Origin: Saprospiraceae bacterium
Lineage (GTDB): Bacteria > Bacteroidota > Bacteroidia > Chitinophagales > Saprospiraceae
Assembly (NCBI GenBank): GCA_016719615.1
Contig: JADJYQ010000009.1
Span: forward strand, 1 to 37,358
Length of the DNA: 37,358 nucleotides
Reading direction: 5' to 3'
This document shows, piece by piece, positions 1-9,576 of this stretch (positions are counted from its first letter, which is position 1; every line of letters starts with the position of its first letter). A model generated the notes under the pieces. The model was given only the letters and a program-made list of their open reading frames with translations, was not told the origin of the DNA and ran no database searches. The translations under genes and the position numbers were made by a program.

Positions 1-171
1 AATTGTTTCGCGAGATAACATTTGCCTTTGCATTTTTGGAAACGAGTTTCTGTTGATGCAAATAGTCGTTTGAATAGTGTTTTGATGATATAGAAAAATA
101 CGATATTCACAATCTCCCGGGGGATCCGGAAAGGCAATTAGAAATGCTAATAAACAGATACTTAAACGCAT
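1..171 (-). CDS. N-terminus of a putative secreted protein (runs off the window)
   Basis: An open frame begins with ATG at 171 and stays open for 57 codons to the window edge. Its N-terminus, MRLSICLLAFLIAFP, is a short positive-hydrophobic stretch typical of a signal peptide. A TAACTTTG element lies about 22 bases upstream of the ATG, which fits a Bacteroidota promoter. The remainder (DPPGDCEYRIFLYHQNT...) matches no family I recognise. It reads away from the neighbouring haloperoxidase gene in the same direction, 122 bases downstream of that gene's stop, so it may be its own unit. A frameshift could hide in the visible part, so the sequence after the signal peptide is uncertain. Confidence 0.45.
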   Translation of the reverse strand, partial: MRLSICLLAFLIAFPDPPGDCEYRIFLYHQNTIQTTICINRNSFPKMQRQMLSRETI

Positions 172-193
172 CTTTTTCTGGCGCGGATTTGGA

Positions 194-201
194 CAAAGTT
201 A
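194..201 (-). promoter_or_regulatory. -7 promoter element TAACTTTG
   Basis: On the minus strand the sequence reads TAACTTTG, an exact match to the Bacteroidota -7 consensus TAnnTTTG. A TTTG lies about 16 bases further upstream, a little closer than the usual 19-21. It would drive the secreted-protein frame starting at 171. Confidence 0.45.
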
Positions 202-293
202 AACATATTATGAGAAACAAATTTGCCATTCATCATATCTTATCGTAATTTTGGTCAGTTTGGCCAAATTCGCGAGGATGAATAATGAATTAT

Positions 294-1555
294 TTAATGA
301 AAGAAAAATCCTTGGATCGTAAATTTAAGGCAGAGATTTTTTCCTACTTGAAATCCTAAAACCAGACCTTCCTCACAATCAGTTTAAGAAATGCCCCTAG
401 ATAGATCAAATGCATTTTCAAAGCCATTTTCATAAAATGAATTAAAACTTCTGGGCTTTCCATTAAACTCATCTCTGGAAGCATGTGACATATCTTCATC
501 TTATAATCCTGACCATACAATTGGGTTAATACTTCAGCTGCTGCAGCACCAAATGTTGAATGACCTGATGGGTATGCTGGAAAATTAGGCGAAAGGAAAG
601 AAATTGTTTCCAATCCCGGGATCTAAAACTTTTGATGTAATTTTCCGGTCGCTCCAGATTATAAATATACTTTGAATTCCAACAGACAATGCCAGCATCT
701 TGCCAATGCTAAACTTACTTTAAGGTAGGTCTCAAAACAATTTGCAGTTTCAGGCATTTCCAAATTAATAATCTGATTGGTAATGAAATCCACCTGGAAG
801 ATGGTGCAAAGTTAATCCCTGGTGATCATCACTCCAAAATTTAAGCGATCATTTGTTTCAGATGTTGATGGTGAGCTCACGGTCATCACCTCTAAAGCGT
901 CCGTATAAAGAAGCCAGAACTTGTCGTATTTGTATTCTGGTAAAGGCTTTGAATGCAATTTTGAAACATCAATTACAAATGGTCTGACCTTACCCCAATA
1001 AGCAACAAGGGTGGCAATGGAAAGTGTTCTTCAGATGGTATCCATTTGCCATGTCCGCGAGGTATTTTATAATTTAAATCATAGATTTGAAGAAAGGCCA
1101 TATGTCCAATGGTATCAGATGCGGAGTAATTATAGACCATGTTTGCGATCTCAAGCCCGAACTTTCTGACTTATCAATCAGTTCATGGTTAAACTGTTTG
1201 CTTAACAGATGCCGCTTATATTTTCGTACAATTGATTTATTTTGTTTTTAATAAAAACCGGTGCGGTTACAAAATAACGGTCCAATAAGGATTTGAAAGT
1301 CACATTTAAAGCTCATGAAAGATTATAATCGCCACTGATCGGATAGGATAGGATTTTTTCCAATCCATACTGCATTGCCAAACTTTGATGTGTTTGCTTC
1401 ATCGTTGGCATACCGACCTCATATGCGGCAAGTGATATATAAGCGAAAGTTCTTGCTGAAATAGGCGCCCTATACCCTTCTGTAAATCTATCCGCTTCCC
1501 AAAATAAACCCACCCAATCCAAAAGCAATTCATTTGCCTGTTTCTCCCCATGGGC
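294..1555 (-). CDS. vanadium-dependent haloperoxidase / PAP2-family protein, copy 1 (frameshifted)
   Basis: The pieces join into a protein of about 420 residues. From N to C: QANELLLDWVGLFWEADRFTEGYR; a central stretch with NYSASDTIGH; NQIINLEMPETANCFETYL; WNSKYIYNLERP; NFPAYPSGHSTFGAAAAEVL; and a C-terminus with DCEEG. KxxxxxxRP and PSGHS are the first two signature motifs of the PAP2/vanadium haloperoxidase superfamily, which binds vanadate or phosphate. The third motif (SR...H...D) falls at an indel, so the catalytic His cannot be read. The last codon before TAA is at 297-299. The protein aligns along its length with the copy at 5251-6689 but is clearly diverged. No signal peptide is readable: an in-frame stop lies just upstream of 1555, probably another indel, so the true start is further upstream. 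It lies downstream of, and in the same direction as, the sensor kinase/regulator pair. Confidence 0.75.
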
Positions 1556-1722
1556 TTATTTTTTAATTCCATTTGAATTGAATATGAAAAAACCTAAAAC
1601 CAGGATAATGACTCAACAATCATACCATCCTTAGACTTATCACATTTAATGGAACAATTTTAAGAAATGATATATTCAATTTCATTTATGAAGTAATCTC
1701 CTATTTTATTCAAAAATTTAAA

Positions 1723-3123
1723 TCAATTAAAATTAATATTCCTCCAAACTTGGGATTGCCTTTGGGATGAATCAAAGATCAACCTGAATCTTGTTTTATT
1801 TTCAAATGATTGATCAATGCTGATTTTAACTTTATGCAAATCCAAAAATTTGATGGACTAGAGACAAACCTATACCGGAACCCATTTATGGAAGCATGTT
1901 GTGGACTCCTGTAAAATGGTTTAAAAATATGTATTGCTTCATCACTTGTGATTCCTGTTCCCCGGATTTTCAATATCTACTGCAAAACATTCTTTCTTGA
2001 TATTTCATTCTCAATTCCACTAACTTATCCGGACTATACTTACATCCATTATCCATAAGATTTTTAAAAGCCGTTTTTAAAAGTGATTCATTACCCACAA
2101 TCAATAACTCATTTTCATCTTCAGGTAAATTTTCTATTTCAACTACAATTTTATATTCCGGGTGATTTTTAAGTAATTCTTCTTTTGCCTGCCAAATCAT
2201 TTCATCAATCCTAAGAAATTTAAATTCAACATCATTGTTTTCAAGGGTAATTCTTGATAATTGCATCAAATTATTAGTCACATCATTCAAGCCTTTTGTA
2301 TCGTCCAAAATAGATTTTAAAGTTTGCACATAGTCCGCTTTTTTCTCTCTCTTTTGCAAAGTTACTTCCACCTGACTAGCGATAACGCTGATTGGATTTT
2401 TCAACTCATGCGACAAATGTGAAATGAACATTTTTTGATTTGAAAACGCTTTTTCAATTCTGATAACAAATTATTGAAGGTATCAACCAATCTCGATAAT
2501 TCATCTTTTGATTGGATAAACTCAATCGTTGATTCATGTTTGCCGGCAAAATTGCGTCCACTTGATTCATGATATTATTGATCGGAGCAAGAGCCTGACC
2601 GGCAAAAATCCAACCACCTAAGGCTACTAACGCTATGAGAATAAAGAAAAACGATCCACAAAATGCGCTGTAAAAAAATTGCAAGCTTTCGGAAGTAAAA
2701 CAGCCTCAGCTATGATAGTATATTGGGTATCCTGTCTGTTTTTGTATAACATTCCCAATGCCTTGTAATGTTTATGTTCAAACCGAAGATCTTTTGACTC
2801 TTTAATTTGCTCTAAAATTTGAACTGGGATATCATCAGGCAATGGATTAAAGCTATATACCGCTTATACTCATCATTATAAACTGAAATATTTTCAGTAT
2901 AAAGAGGAATATCATTAATACTATCCAAAACATGCTTGCTCTTTTGAATGACCAAGCCAGAGTTATAACCATGTCTGCAGTCATAATGGCTTTGGATTTC
3001 CGATTGCCGTAAAATTCATTTTTAACTTTCAAACTGAATTCATAGTATATAAAAACCAAGGCAAAGACCATTATGACCGCCACGATCAATATAAACTGCA
3101 TGGTTAATCGGCTTGATTTGCAT
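1723..3123 (-). CDS. sensor histidine kinase, HAMP type (frameshifted)
   Basis: A membrane sensor kinase of about 466 residues. It starts MQIK.RLTMQFILIVAVIM (first transmembrane helix), has an extracytoplasmic region of roughly 130 residues, a second helix (FFILIALVALGGWIFAG), then a HAMP-like linker (ALAPINNIMNQVDAI). The phosphoacceptor motif is SHLSHELKNPISVI, the N box NLMDNGCKYSPD, and the G boxes GTGITSDEAIHIFKPFYR and GSGIGLSLV. These are the standard HisKA/HATPase_c elements. At least five indels break the frame. The ATG at 3123 follows the response-regulator stop by 29 bases, so the two are one operon. The signal sensed is unknown; the flanking haloperoxidase genes are plausible targets. 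Confidence 0.85.
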
Positions 3124-3152
3124 AAACTAGGATAACACGTACTGGTCTGAAA

Positions 3153-3833
3153 TTACTTTTCCTCTTTAAAGATATACCCTGGAACCGAATACGGTGTGAA
3201 TTAATTTATTCGCAAAGGGTCTATCAATTTTATTTCTCAAATAATTAATATAAACTTCAATCACATTGGTGCTGATATCAAAATCTATATCCCAAACTTT
3301 TTCTGTGATTTCCGATTTAGGAATAACCCTAGCCTGGGTTGTTGATAAAATACATCAATAGGCAAATTCCTTTGGAGTAAGTTCAATTTTTATACCAGCT
3401 CGCATCACTTTTTCGAATCAACATCCATGATGATGTCTGCATATGTTAAAACCGCTGGCTGTCTCTTTCCCGACTGACTTCTTCTGGCCAGCGCTTTAAC
3501 TCTTGCCATAAGTTCTTTAAATTCAAATGGCTTGGTCAAATAATCATCCGCCCCACAGTCCAATCCAACGACTGTATTGTCAGTGCCAATCAAAGCTGTT
3601 AATAGCAATATAGGAATGGAATTGCCTGTATCCCTAATCTTTCTTACCAAATCAAAACCGTTAAGTTTTGGAATCACGACATCTGAAACAATCACATCGT
3701 ATTCTGCTGACGTTGCGAGATTAAATCCAACTTCACCATCATAAGCAACATCCACTTGAAATTGATTTTCTACAAATCCCTTTTTAAGTGTTTCAACAGC
3801 TTTTATTTCATCTTCAATTAATAGTATTTTCAT
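3153..3833 (-). CDS. OmpR/PhoB-family response regulator (frameshifted)
   Basis: About 226 residues. The N-terminal receiver domain (MKILLIEDEIKAVETL) has acidic residues near position 8, the phosphoacceptor Asp at about 51 (DVIVSDVVIPKLNG), the conserved Thr (LLLTAL) and Lys (YLTKPFE). After DSKK the frame shifts and continues as the winged-helix DNA-binding domain: KIELTPKEFAYL, GRVIPKSEITEKVWD, TNVIEVYINYLRNKID, and, after one more indel, GYIFKEEK before TAA. It is first in an operon with the kinase and is transcribed divergently from the IS element and the second haloperoxidase. Confidence 0.88.
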
Positions 3834-3942
3834 AGAGGCTGTATAATTACAGATTATTCAACTGTTTTCATCATCAACTAAGGCAGTTTCGTCAATTCTA
3901 AGCAAATTTTAATATTAGAATTGTTCTAAGGAGACAGCGCAG

Positions 3943-3955
3943 TGTAATACTCCCC
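3943..3955 (+). repeat. left terminal inverted repeat of the IS3 element
   Basis: TGTAATACTCCCC, an exact inverse match to 5172-5184. It is preceded by the target duplication CAG at 3940-3942. Confidence 0.9.
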
Positions 3956-4006
3956 TAAATTGAGACCAGAGGTTTAGTTAAAAAAAACACTTAAATTTAC
4001 TAGACC

Positions 4007-4292
4007 TTGAAAAAACAAGACGTAAATTTACCGGGGGCCTTTATGGCCAGTGTGGCTTTAAAGCCAAACAAAAAAGACTATGGCTGATCTTAGTCTTCAG
4101 TTTGATGTTAATCCCTTAGGATTTCCAAGTGGAAAACTGAATTTTTAGAGAACATGGGATCTATTTTCGACAACTCAAAATCAGCTCAGTATGATACTGA
4201 TTCAGCTGAAATGGAGAAATTGTATGCACAAATCGGCCAATTGAAAGTAGAGAATGATTTTTAAAAAAAGTTGCAAGAAACTGGGGATATGA
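4007..4292 (+). CDS. IS3-family transposase OrfA (frameshifted)
   Basis: Small DNA-binding OrfA of about 95 residues. It reads, across indels, KKTRRKFTGAFMASVALK, then MADLSLQFDVNP, LRISKWKTEFLENMGSIF, then SAEMEKLYAQIGQLKVENDF and KKSCKKLGI before TGA. The layout is a helix-turn-helix followed by a leucine-zipper-like coiled coil. The first codon is TTG at 4007 in this read; a missing base in the A run probably hides the true start. The stop overlaps the OrfB ATG as ATGA (4289-4292). Confidence 0.75.
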
Positions 4293-5125
4293 AACAACGA
4301 ATAGAGATGGTGCATACGAAACCACAAAAGCTGAGTATTCGCAAACAGTGTGATCTATTGAACGTACCAAGGGCGCACACTTATTACCAGCCTGTTCAGG
4401 AAAAGCCTGAAAATGTTAAAATGATGAATATCATGGATAAGCATTTGTTACAGCACCCGACAGAAGGGGTTAAATCAATGGTGAATCTTTAAAGGAAAAA
4501 GGATATCCGGTAGGTCCTAAACGAATAAGGAGGTTGTTTAAGGTTATGGGATGGCAAACAATATATATCGCCGCAAAACCTAACAAAACAGGGCCCAAAG
4601 CAATTTATTAAACCGTATTTACTCAGAAATCTGGAAATCACACATGCCAATCAGGTTTGGTGTACCGATATTACGTACATCCGATGTCTAAAGGATTTAT
4701 GTACATGATTGCCTTCATTGATGTTTATAGTCGCAAAATCATGGGCTGGAGTATAAGTAATAGTATGAGTAAACAATGGTGTGTTGCTGCTTTAAAAGAA
4801 GCCATTGCTGTCAATGGTAAACCCAATATTATAAACTCGAATCAGGTTCTCAATTTACAAGTGCGATGTGGACTCATTATTTGGAATCTGAAAAGATATT
4901 GATCTCAATGGATGGCAAAGGAAGAGCTACAGATAATACCTGGATTGAAAGATTCTGGAAAACTTTAAAGTACGATTATATTTATTCAATCCATGCGATA
5001 ATGGTTTTGAACTTTTTGAAGGAGTTCAAAACCATATCGCCTATTACCACCGGAAAATGCACCAAACTACCGGACAAACTCCCAATAAACGATACGATGA
5101 TTCCATTAAAAATCATGCAGCTTAA
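4289..5125 (+). CDS. IS3-family transposase OrfB, DDE integrase core (frameshifted)
   Basis: OrfB of about 278 residues. It starts MKQRIEMVHTKPQKLSIRKQ, followed by an HTH_21-like region (KGYPVGPKRIRRLFKVMGW) and the rve integrase core: QVWCTDITYI (first Asp), FIDVYSRKIMGWSI, then SNQ.GSQFTSAMWTHYLE and NTWIERFWKTLKYDY (Glu). The C-terminus reads YYHRKMHQTTGQTPNKRYDD and ends at TAA 5123-5125. The second catalytic Asp of the usual NSDQGSQF motif reads as Asn (AAT at 4840-4842), which would inactivate the enzyme if real. Several single-base indels split the frame; the ATGA overlap suggests translational coupling with OrfA. Confidence 0.8.
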
Positions 5126-5171
5126 TATGAATTTTATTAACTTAACGAACTCAACTTTTGGTCCAATAAAT

Positions 5172-5184
5172 GGGGAGTATTACA
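5172..5184 (-). repeat. right terminal inverted repeat of the IS3 element
   Basis: On the minus strand this reads TGTAATACTCCCC, identical to the left end. It is followed by the second copy of the CAG target duplication at 5185-5187. Confidence 0.9.
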
Positions 5185-5201
5185 CAGCCACAGCCCCAAT
5201 C

Positions 5202-5209
5202 TACCTTTG
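5202..5209 (+). promoter_or_regulatory. -7 promoter element TACCTTTG upstream of haloperoxidase 2
   Basis: Exact match to the Bacteroidota consensus TAnnTTTG, 41 bases before the ATG at 5251. The IS right end is only 17 bases upstream, so the natural -33 position now falls inside or at the border of the IS. Confidence 0.5.
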
Positions 5210-5250
5210 CCTAATGTAATTTTTTATATTTCATCAAATCAAGTTAAATT

Positions 5251-6689
5251 ATGAATCCCTATTTAAAACGTTTCTTATTTTGTTTAACTGCTTTTTCATC
5301 ACTTTTCATAGCATCGTGTAGCAAAGATACCGACGATAAGGAACCAGATGATAAGATAAATGAAAACCTCGTATCAGGATATCCCTGCTGAAGTTGCTGT
5401 AGAATGGAACAAAATGTTCCTCGAAATTGAACGATTTGCCGCCGGCTACAGACCAGGGCCAGCTCCAAGAGCTTTGGGTCTTATGGGTCTTGCTACTATG
5501 AAGCGTGCATTTCTGGAATGCCTGATTACAACCCATAGCAAGCAGATATTCAGGTTTTGACAATTACCAAGGCTGAAGCCGATACCGAGTACCATTGGCC
5601 AACTGTTGTTCATGCTATTTATTCAACCATGATTCCGCGCTTCTTTCCCAATATTCACTCGAGTGTTTCGAGCAGAGTAAGCGGACTTATTAGTTCTTTT
5701 TAAACAGTGAAAGTACCTGGCTGAGGCTGGCGAAGAATTGTAACAGATCCTATAAATTTGGTCAGACTGTTGGACTTGAAATGTGGGATTGGTCAACAAC
5801 AGATGCCGTGGGCCATGATCATTGGCAAAGATCCTTTTGGAACCTACAGCTGGCAGGCTAATTTTAAAGGTCCGGGTAACTGGAAACCCACAGAACCTGG
5901 ACCGGACAAGCCAATGGGAGCGGTATATTGCAAAGTGAGAACCTTTGCTATTACTGAAACAGATAAAATCTGTTTGCCGCCAAGTGCATATTATATGCAA
6001 TATAGTGAAGACCCAAAGTCCGAATATTATTCTCCAGGCTTACAGGTTTATACTAAAAATGCTGCATCAAGTTACCTTGTTGAATGGATCGGGAATACTG
6101 GAGCGACGATTTATTAAATTTAACTTTTAGTCCAGGACCAAGATGGATTGCTGTCGCTAATCAAATCATCAACATTGAAAAATCAAATTTAGAAACGGCA
6201 ATTGAAGCCTATGCAAAATGCGGCATGGCATTGAATGATGCTGCGGTGGGTTGTTGGAACTCAAAGTATTATTACAGTATTGAAAGACCTGACACCTATA
6301 TTAAAAAAGTGATTGATCCAAACTACAAACCAAATTTGGACAATCCACTTACTGGAGATGTAGGATTTACGCCACCTTTCCCCGCTTATCCTTCAGGTCA
6401 CTCAACCATGGGAGCCGCTGGTGCAGAAGCTTTAGCCAGCGTTTTTGGATATTCCTATAGCATGACTGACCGTTGTCTTGAAGGCCGTGTAGGAATTTGA
6501 AGGCGTCCCAAGAACTTTTGAAGTTGTATGAAATGGCACTTGAAAAATGCCTGGTCAAGAGTTTTGTTAGGAGTTCACTGGAGAATGGATTGTGACGAAG
6601 GCGTCCGTTATGGACCGTTATTGGCCGTAAAATTAATGCACTCCCTTGGAAAAATAATGAACTTACTCATTCATGATGAATTCAAATAA
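5251..6689 (+). CDS. vanadium-dependent haloperoxidase / PAP2-family lipoprotein, copy 2 (frameshifted)
   Basis: About 479 residues. The N-terminus has a lipoprotein signal peptide (RFLFCLTAFSSLFIASC|SKD), so the mature protein is predicted to be membrane-anchored. Next come AEVAVEWNKMFLEIERFAAG and a middle region with TTDAVGHDHWQ. The vanadate/phosphate-binding signature is complete: WNSKYYYSIERP (KxxxxxxRP), PAYPSGHSTMGAAGAEAL (PSGHS) and SRVLLGVHWRMDCDEG (SRxxxxxHxxxD). Family members oxidise halides with peroxide or act as acid phosphatases; which applies here cannot be told. The frame is broken near 5384, 5550-5750, about 6100 and 6480. It is a diverged paralogue of the gene at 294-1555 and is followed by a strong terminator at 6730. 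Confidence 0.85.
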
Positions 6690-6729
6690 ATACTAGGTAA
6701 GTAAGTACTGAAATTATTCAATTAGAATG

Positions 6730-6768
6730 CCTCTTTAAGTGAAGACTTAAAGAGGTATTTTTTTTTTT
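6730..6768 (+). terminator. rho-independent terminator after haloperoxidase 2
   Basis: A perfect 11-bp stem CCTCTTTAAGT / ACTTAAAGAGG with a GAAG loop is followed by a run of T. It lies about 40 bases beyond the haloperoxidase stop. Confidence 0.9.
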
Positions 6769-6805
6769 AAACCAATAAACATTTTTTATTAAATTTAGGA
6801 TACCT

Positions 6806-7279
6806 ATGAAAACTTGCAAATGTTCAATTTCGGTACTCAGAATTGACTGTGATCATTTTCATCAGCTCCCTATTTTCTTGCCGAGAAATTAAGATAGATA
6901 AACAATACTTTCCCGATGGAAAATTATCGAGAACTACTGAATACAAAAACAATAAAAAACATGGAACCATGGTTGATTATTTCTCCAATGGCAAAATAAA
7001 ATCAATCCGAAATTTTGCAAACGACCATCAGGAAGGCAGAAATATCTATTACTACAATACCGGGATACTCAAAGAAGTCCAATATTATAGTGAAGGATTG
7101 CAGGTTCAGGCTGATAGTAGTTGGGACGAAAACGGGAACTAACTGCGGTAATGAACTTCCAAAATGGATTGAAGCATGGTAAGCTTATGAAATTTGACAG
7201 TCTTGGGCAAGTTAAATTTTCTGCAGCCTATGAACGGGATAGTCTCGTTGAAGTAAATGGTGTCATCTTAGCGCGCTAA
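6806..7279 (+). CDS. YwqK/MORN-like repeat lipoprotein (frameshifted)
   Basis: About 157 residues. The start ATG at 6806 is preceded by AGGA. The first codons read MKTCKCSISVLRI; a one-base shift then joins VIIFISSLFSCREI, a lipobox ending in Cys. The body contains short repeats of the YwqK/MORN type: YFPDGKLSRTTEYKNNKKHG, YFSNGKIKSIRNFANDHQEG, YYNTGILKEVQYYSEGLQV and, after a second shift, MNFQNGLKHGKLMKFDSLGQ. These repeats fold as beta-hairpins. YwqK-like proteins are often annotated as toxin-antitoxin components, but nothing here supports that role. It sits alone between two terminators. Confidence 0.7.
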
Positions 7280-7439
7280 TTCCTAATTGTCATTTCCATG
7301 CAAAACCAAACAATCCAAATTTTCACAGCCGGTTGGGTTCTTATACCTTGCATAAAGTTAACGTACAACATAATTTAATAACAGTCAGAAGATTTGCATT
7401 ACAGATATTTGCACGAAGTAATAATCACTCAAAAAAAAA

Positions 7440-7461
7440 GCCGGTGCAAGACCGGCCTTTT
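7440..7461. terminator. bidirectional terminator between convergent genes
   Basis: Stem GCCGGT / ACCGGC with loop GCAAG, preceded by a run of A and followed by TTTTT, so it can act on both strands. It separates the plus-strand YwqK-like gene from the minus-strand SPOR gene. Confidence 0.8.
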
Positions 7462-7489
7462 TATGTTTTACTAGGATAGTTAAAAACTC

Positions 7490-9417
7490 TTACAAGCGAT
7501 ATAATTTTCCATTTTCTTCTACTACAAGATAAGCTTCTTTAAATCCCCGTGATTTTAATTTGACCAAAGCTTCTTTAGCAGCTGGTTCTGATTTATAATT
7601 TCCCAGAACGATGATGGTCCATCCATTTTGGTCCAATGTTCGATTTTGCCCAAATCGCTGATTTTACTAACATCAAACCAATCCGGAGCCTTATACTCTG
7701 ATACGTGAATTTTGTATTTTCCGGCTTCTTCTTCCTCTTCAACCGGAATTGTCTTTTCAGATTCGTTTTGTACACCTATTTTCGGTGCTTCGGATTTACT
7801 CAAGGCTTTAGCAATGAGACTTGCTCTGTCATCTCTGGCAATATCAGTTACGATAAAAGCGTCTTTCGCACCATTGGCTTTTACAATTTTCATCGCAGCT
7901 ATAGCTTCATTAATATCAGCAAAACCGCCTATTCGAATTTTCATAACCTCGTCCACTTTTACTTTATAGACATCCCCATACGCTGCAAATTTTACAAAAC
8001 GCTCATCCATTCTGGAGTTATACTTCGTTAAAGAAGTGATTTGAATAAAATATAACTTCGGATTTTGGGCCAGTTTTTAGTCTGCGTCACTTGTTCCTCT
8101 GCAACAAGCGTTTCTTGAGAGACTAAATTCTCCTCTGTAATGCGGGCAGGATTTTCAATAATTGCAAGTTCCTTGGTTTCTATAGTTTTTATTACAGGAG
8201 CTTTTTGATCCTGATTTTGTTTTAATTGAAAGCTATGATAAATATCATCCGCACCTTTGCCGCCATATCTATTGGAAGTAAAATACCCTTCATTTTCTTA
8301 TCTAAAATAAAATAATATTCGTCCATAGATGAATTAACACAAGAACCCATATTTTCTACAAGACCTGCATTGCCTTCTTGAAAGTTGCGCTTTAAAAACA
8401 TCTAAACCACCAAAACCTGTGAGCCAATCTGATGAAAATATAAAGTGCCGTTTTTGAAGAAAGGAGACAATTCATTTCACCAGAATTGATAACAGCACCT
8501 AAATTTGCAGGTTCGGTCCAGTTGTTTTCTTCAAGAAGGCGAAACATAAATGTCATATCCGCCATAACCGCCGGGTTTGTTGGAAGCAAAATAGAGTACT
8601 CTTCCTTTTTCTGTTAGACATGGAAAACCAACGGAATAACCGGCCACGTTGAATGTGAAAGGACGAATGTTGGTCCAGGATCCCGCTGCATTAATATCAG
8701 CCATATGTATTTCCAATTTGATATCATGCATCAAAATGCGCTGCAATTCGTAATCTCCGGCTTTGCTAAACACACAAAAGCTATTATCCTCTGTAACAGA
8801 AATATTTCCAAAACCCCTTGCTTCTCTGGATAATAAGTCCGCTAGTCCGGTTTGTATTGTCTTTGCTTCACCGGATTTAATGTTAAAATCATTTTTTGTC
8901 CGGAAACAAAAACCAGTTGCTCGTTTACGATTACGGGCGCAAAATCTGCAAGGAGAAGTATTACTTTCCAGATTTGTCAACTTACAATTGTTAGGTTTGT
9001 GGAGCTGTTGGTAAGCATAATCGCAAGTTTCCGCAAAATAATTTCCAATGACCGGGTTATGCTTGGCGTATTCCAGAAAATATTTTTTCGCTTTCATAAA
9101 ATCTCCCTGCCCTCTTAGCATATCTGCATATTCGTAAAAAACATCGGGATCCGACTGCGGAGTTTGGAGCAATTGGGAATACAAAATATCTGCTTTTTCA
9201 AATTGAGCTGTTCTTTTGTAACACAAAGCCAGCGCATTCAACAAACCCACATCAGCCGGTTCGCTAATTTGCGCAAGTTCAAATCCGGGAATGGCCTCAC
9301 TGTAGTTTTTATGCTCAAAATGAAGAAAGGCTTCTTTCAAAGTACTGCTTTGGGATGAGCTCTGAGCAATCAGTTGAGACAATAGGAGCACACCTGATAG
9401 AATCAATAATTTTTCAT
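7490..9417 (-). CDS. secreted TPR / PD40-propeller / SPOR-domain protein (frameshifted)
   Basis: About 640 residues. The ATG at 9417 begins a signal peptide (MKK..LILSGVLLLSQLIAQ). Residues 25-140 carry TPR-like helices (HFEHKNYSEAIPGFELAQ, GLLNALALCYKRTAQFEKAD). A PD40/WD40-like propeller follows, with motifs such as RVLYFASNKPGGYGGYDIYV and, near 8290, KGYFTSNRYGGKGADDIY. A proline- and glutamate-rich linker (about 8090-8230) leads to two C-terminal SPOR-like modules: FAAYGDVYKVKVDEVMKIRI...GGFADINEAIAAMKIV, then YKIHVSEYKAPDW ... KEALVKLKSRGFKEAYLVVE. SPOR domains bind denuded peptidoglycan. The order resembles PorE-type periplasmic T9SS proteins but with SPOR in place of the OmpA peptidoglycan-binding domain. 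Indels occur near 9405, 8540, 8400, 8300, 8050 and 7620. Confidence 0.75.
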
Positions 9418-9576
9418 ACTTTGAATTTTGGTTAAAATAGATAGAATCTTGTTATTAAAGCGCTAATATATAAAGATTTTATAATCTATTATAAATATGA
9501 TAAAAATCATTAATATATTTTGATTCCTCCAAACGTTTTAGATATTGCAGGACAAATCCCGGAAATATCCCCTTCC

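Larger units (their letters stand above)
3943..5184 (+). mobile_element. IS3-family insertion sequence, complete ends
   Basis: The element is 1242 bp. Both ends carry the same 13 bases, TGTAATACTCCCC, in inverted orientation (3943-3955 and 5172-5184), and similarity continues inward imperfectly. The flanks carry a 3-bp direct repeat, CAG (3940-3942 and 5185-5187), the target duplication size typical of IS3. Inside are orfA and orfB in the usual overlapping arrangement. It is inserted between the divergent two-component operon and the haloperoxidase gene at 5251. Confidence 0.9.

Noticed and set aside
4250..4300. Programmed -1 frameshift joining OrfA and OrfB
   Set aside because: An A7 run is present, but the read has so many homopolymer indels that a programmed site cannot be distinguished; the ATGA overlap is sufficient explanation.
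4161..4370. Minus-strand open frame inside the IS element
   Set aside because: It lies antisense over orfA/orfB, which carry clear transposase motifs; no family features.
5306..5563. Minus-strand open frames opposite the start of haloperoxidase 2
   Set aside because: Antisense shadow of the lipoprotein and its N-terminal domain; no signal or motif.
6806..7279. Toxin-antitoxin module around the YwqK-like gene
   Set aside because: No partner toxin gene is adjacent; the gene is alone between two terminators.
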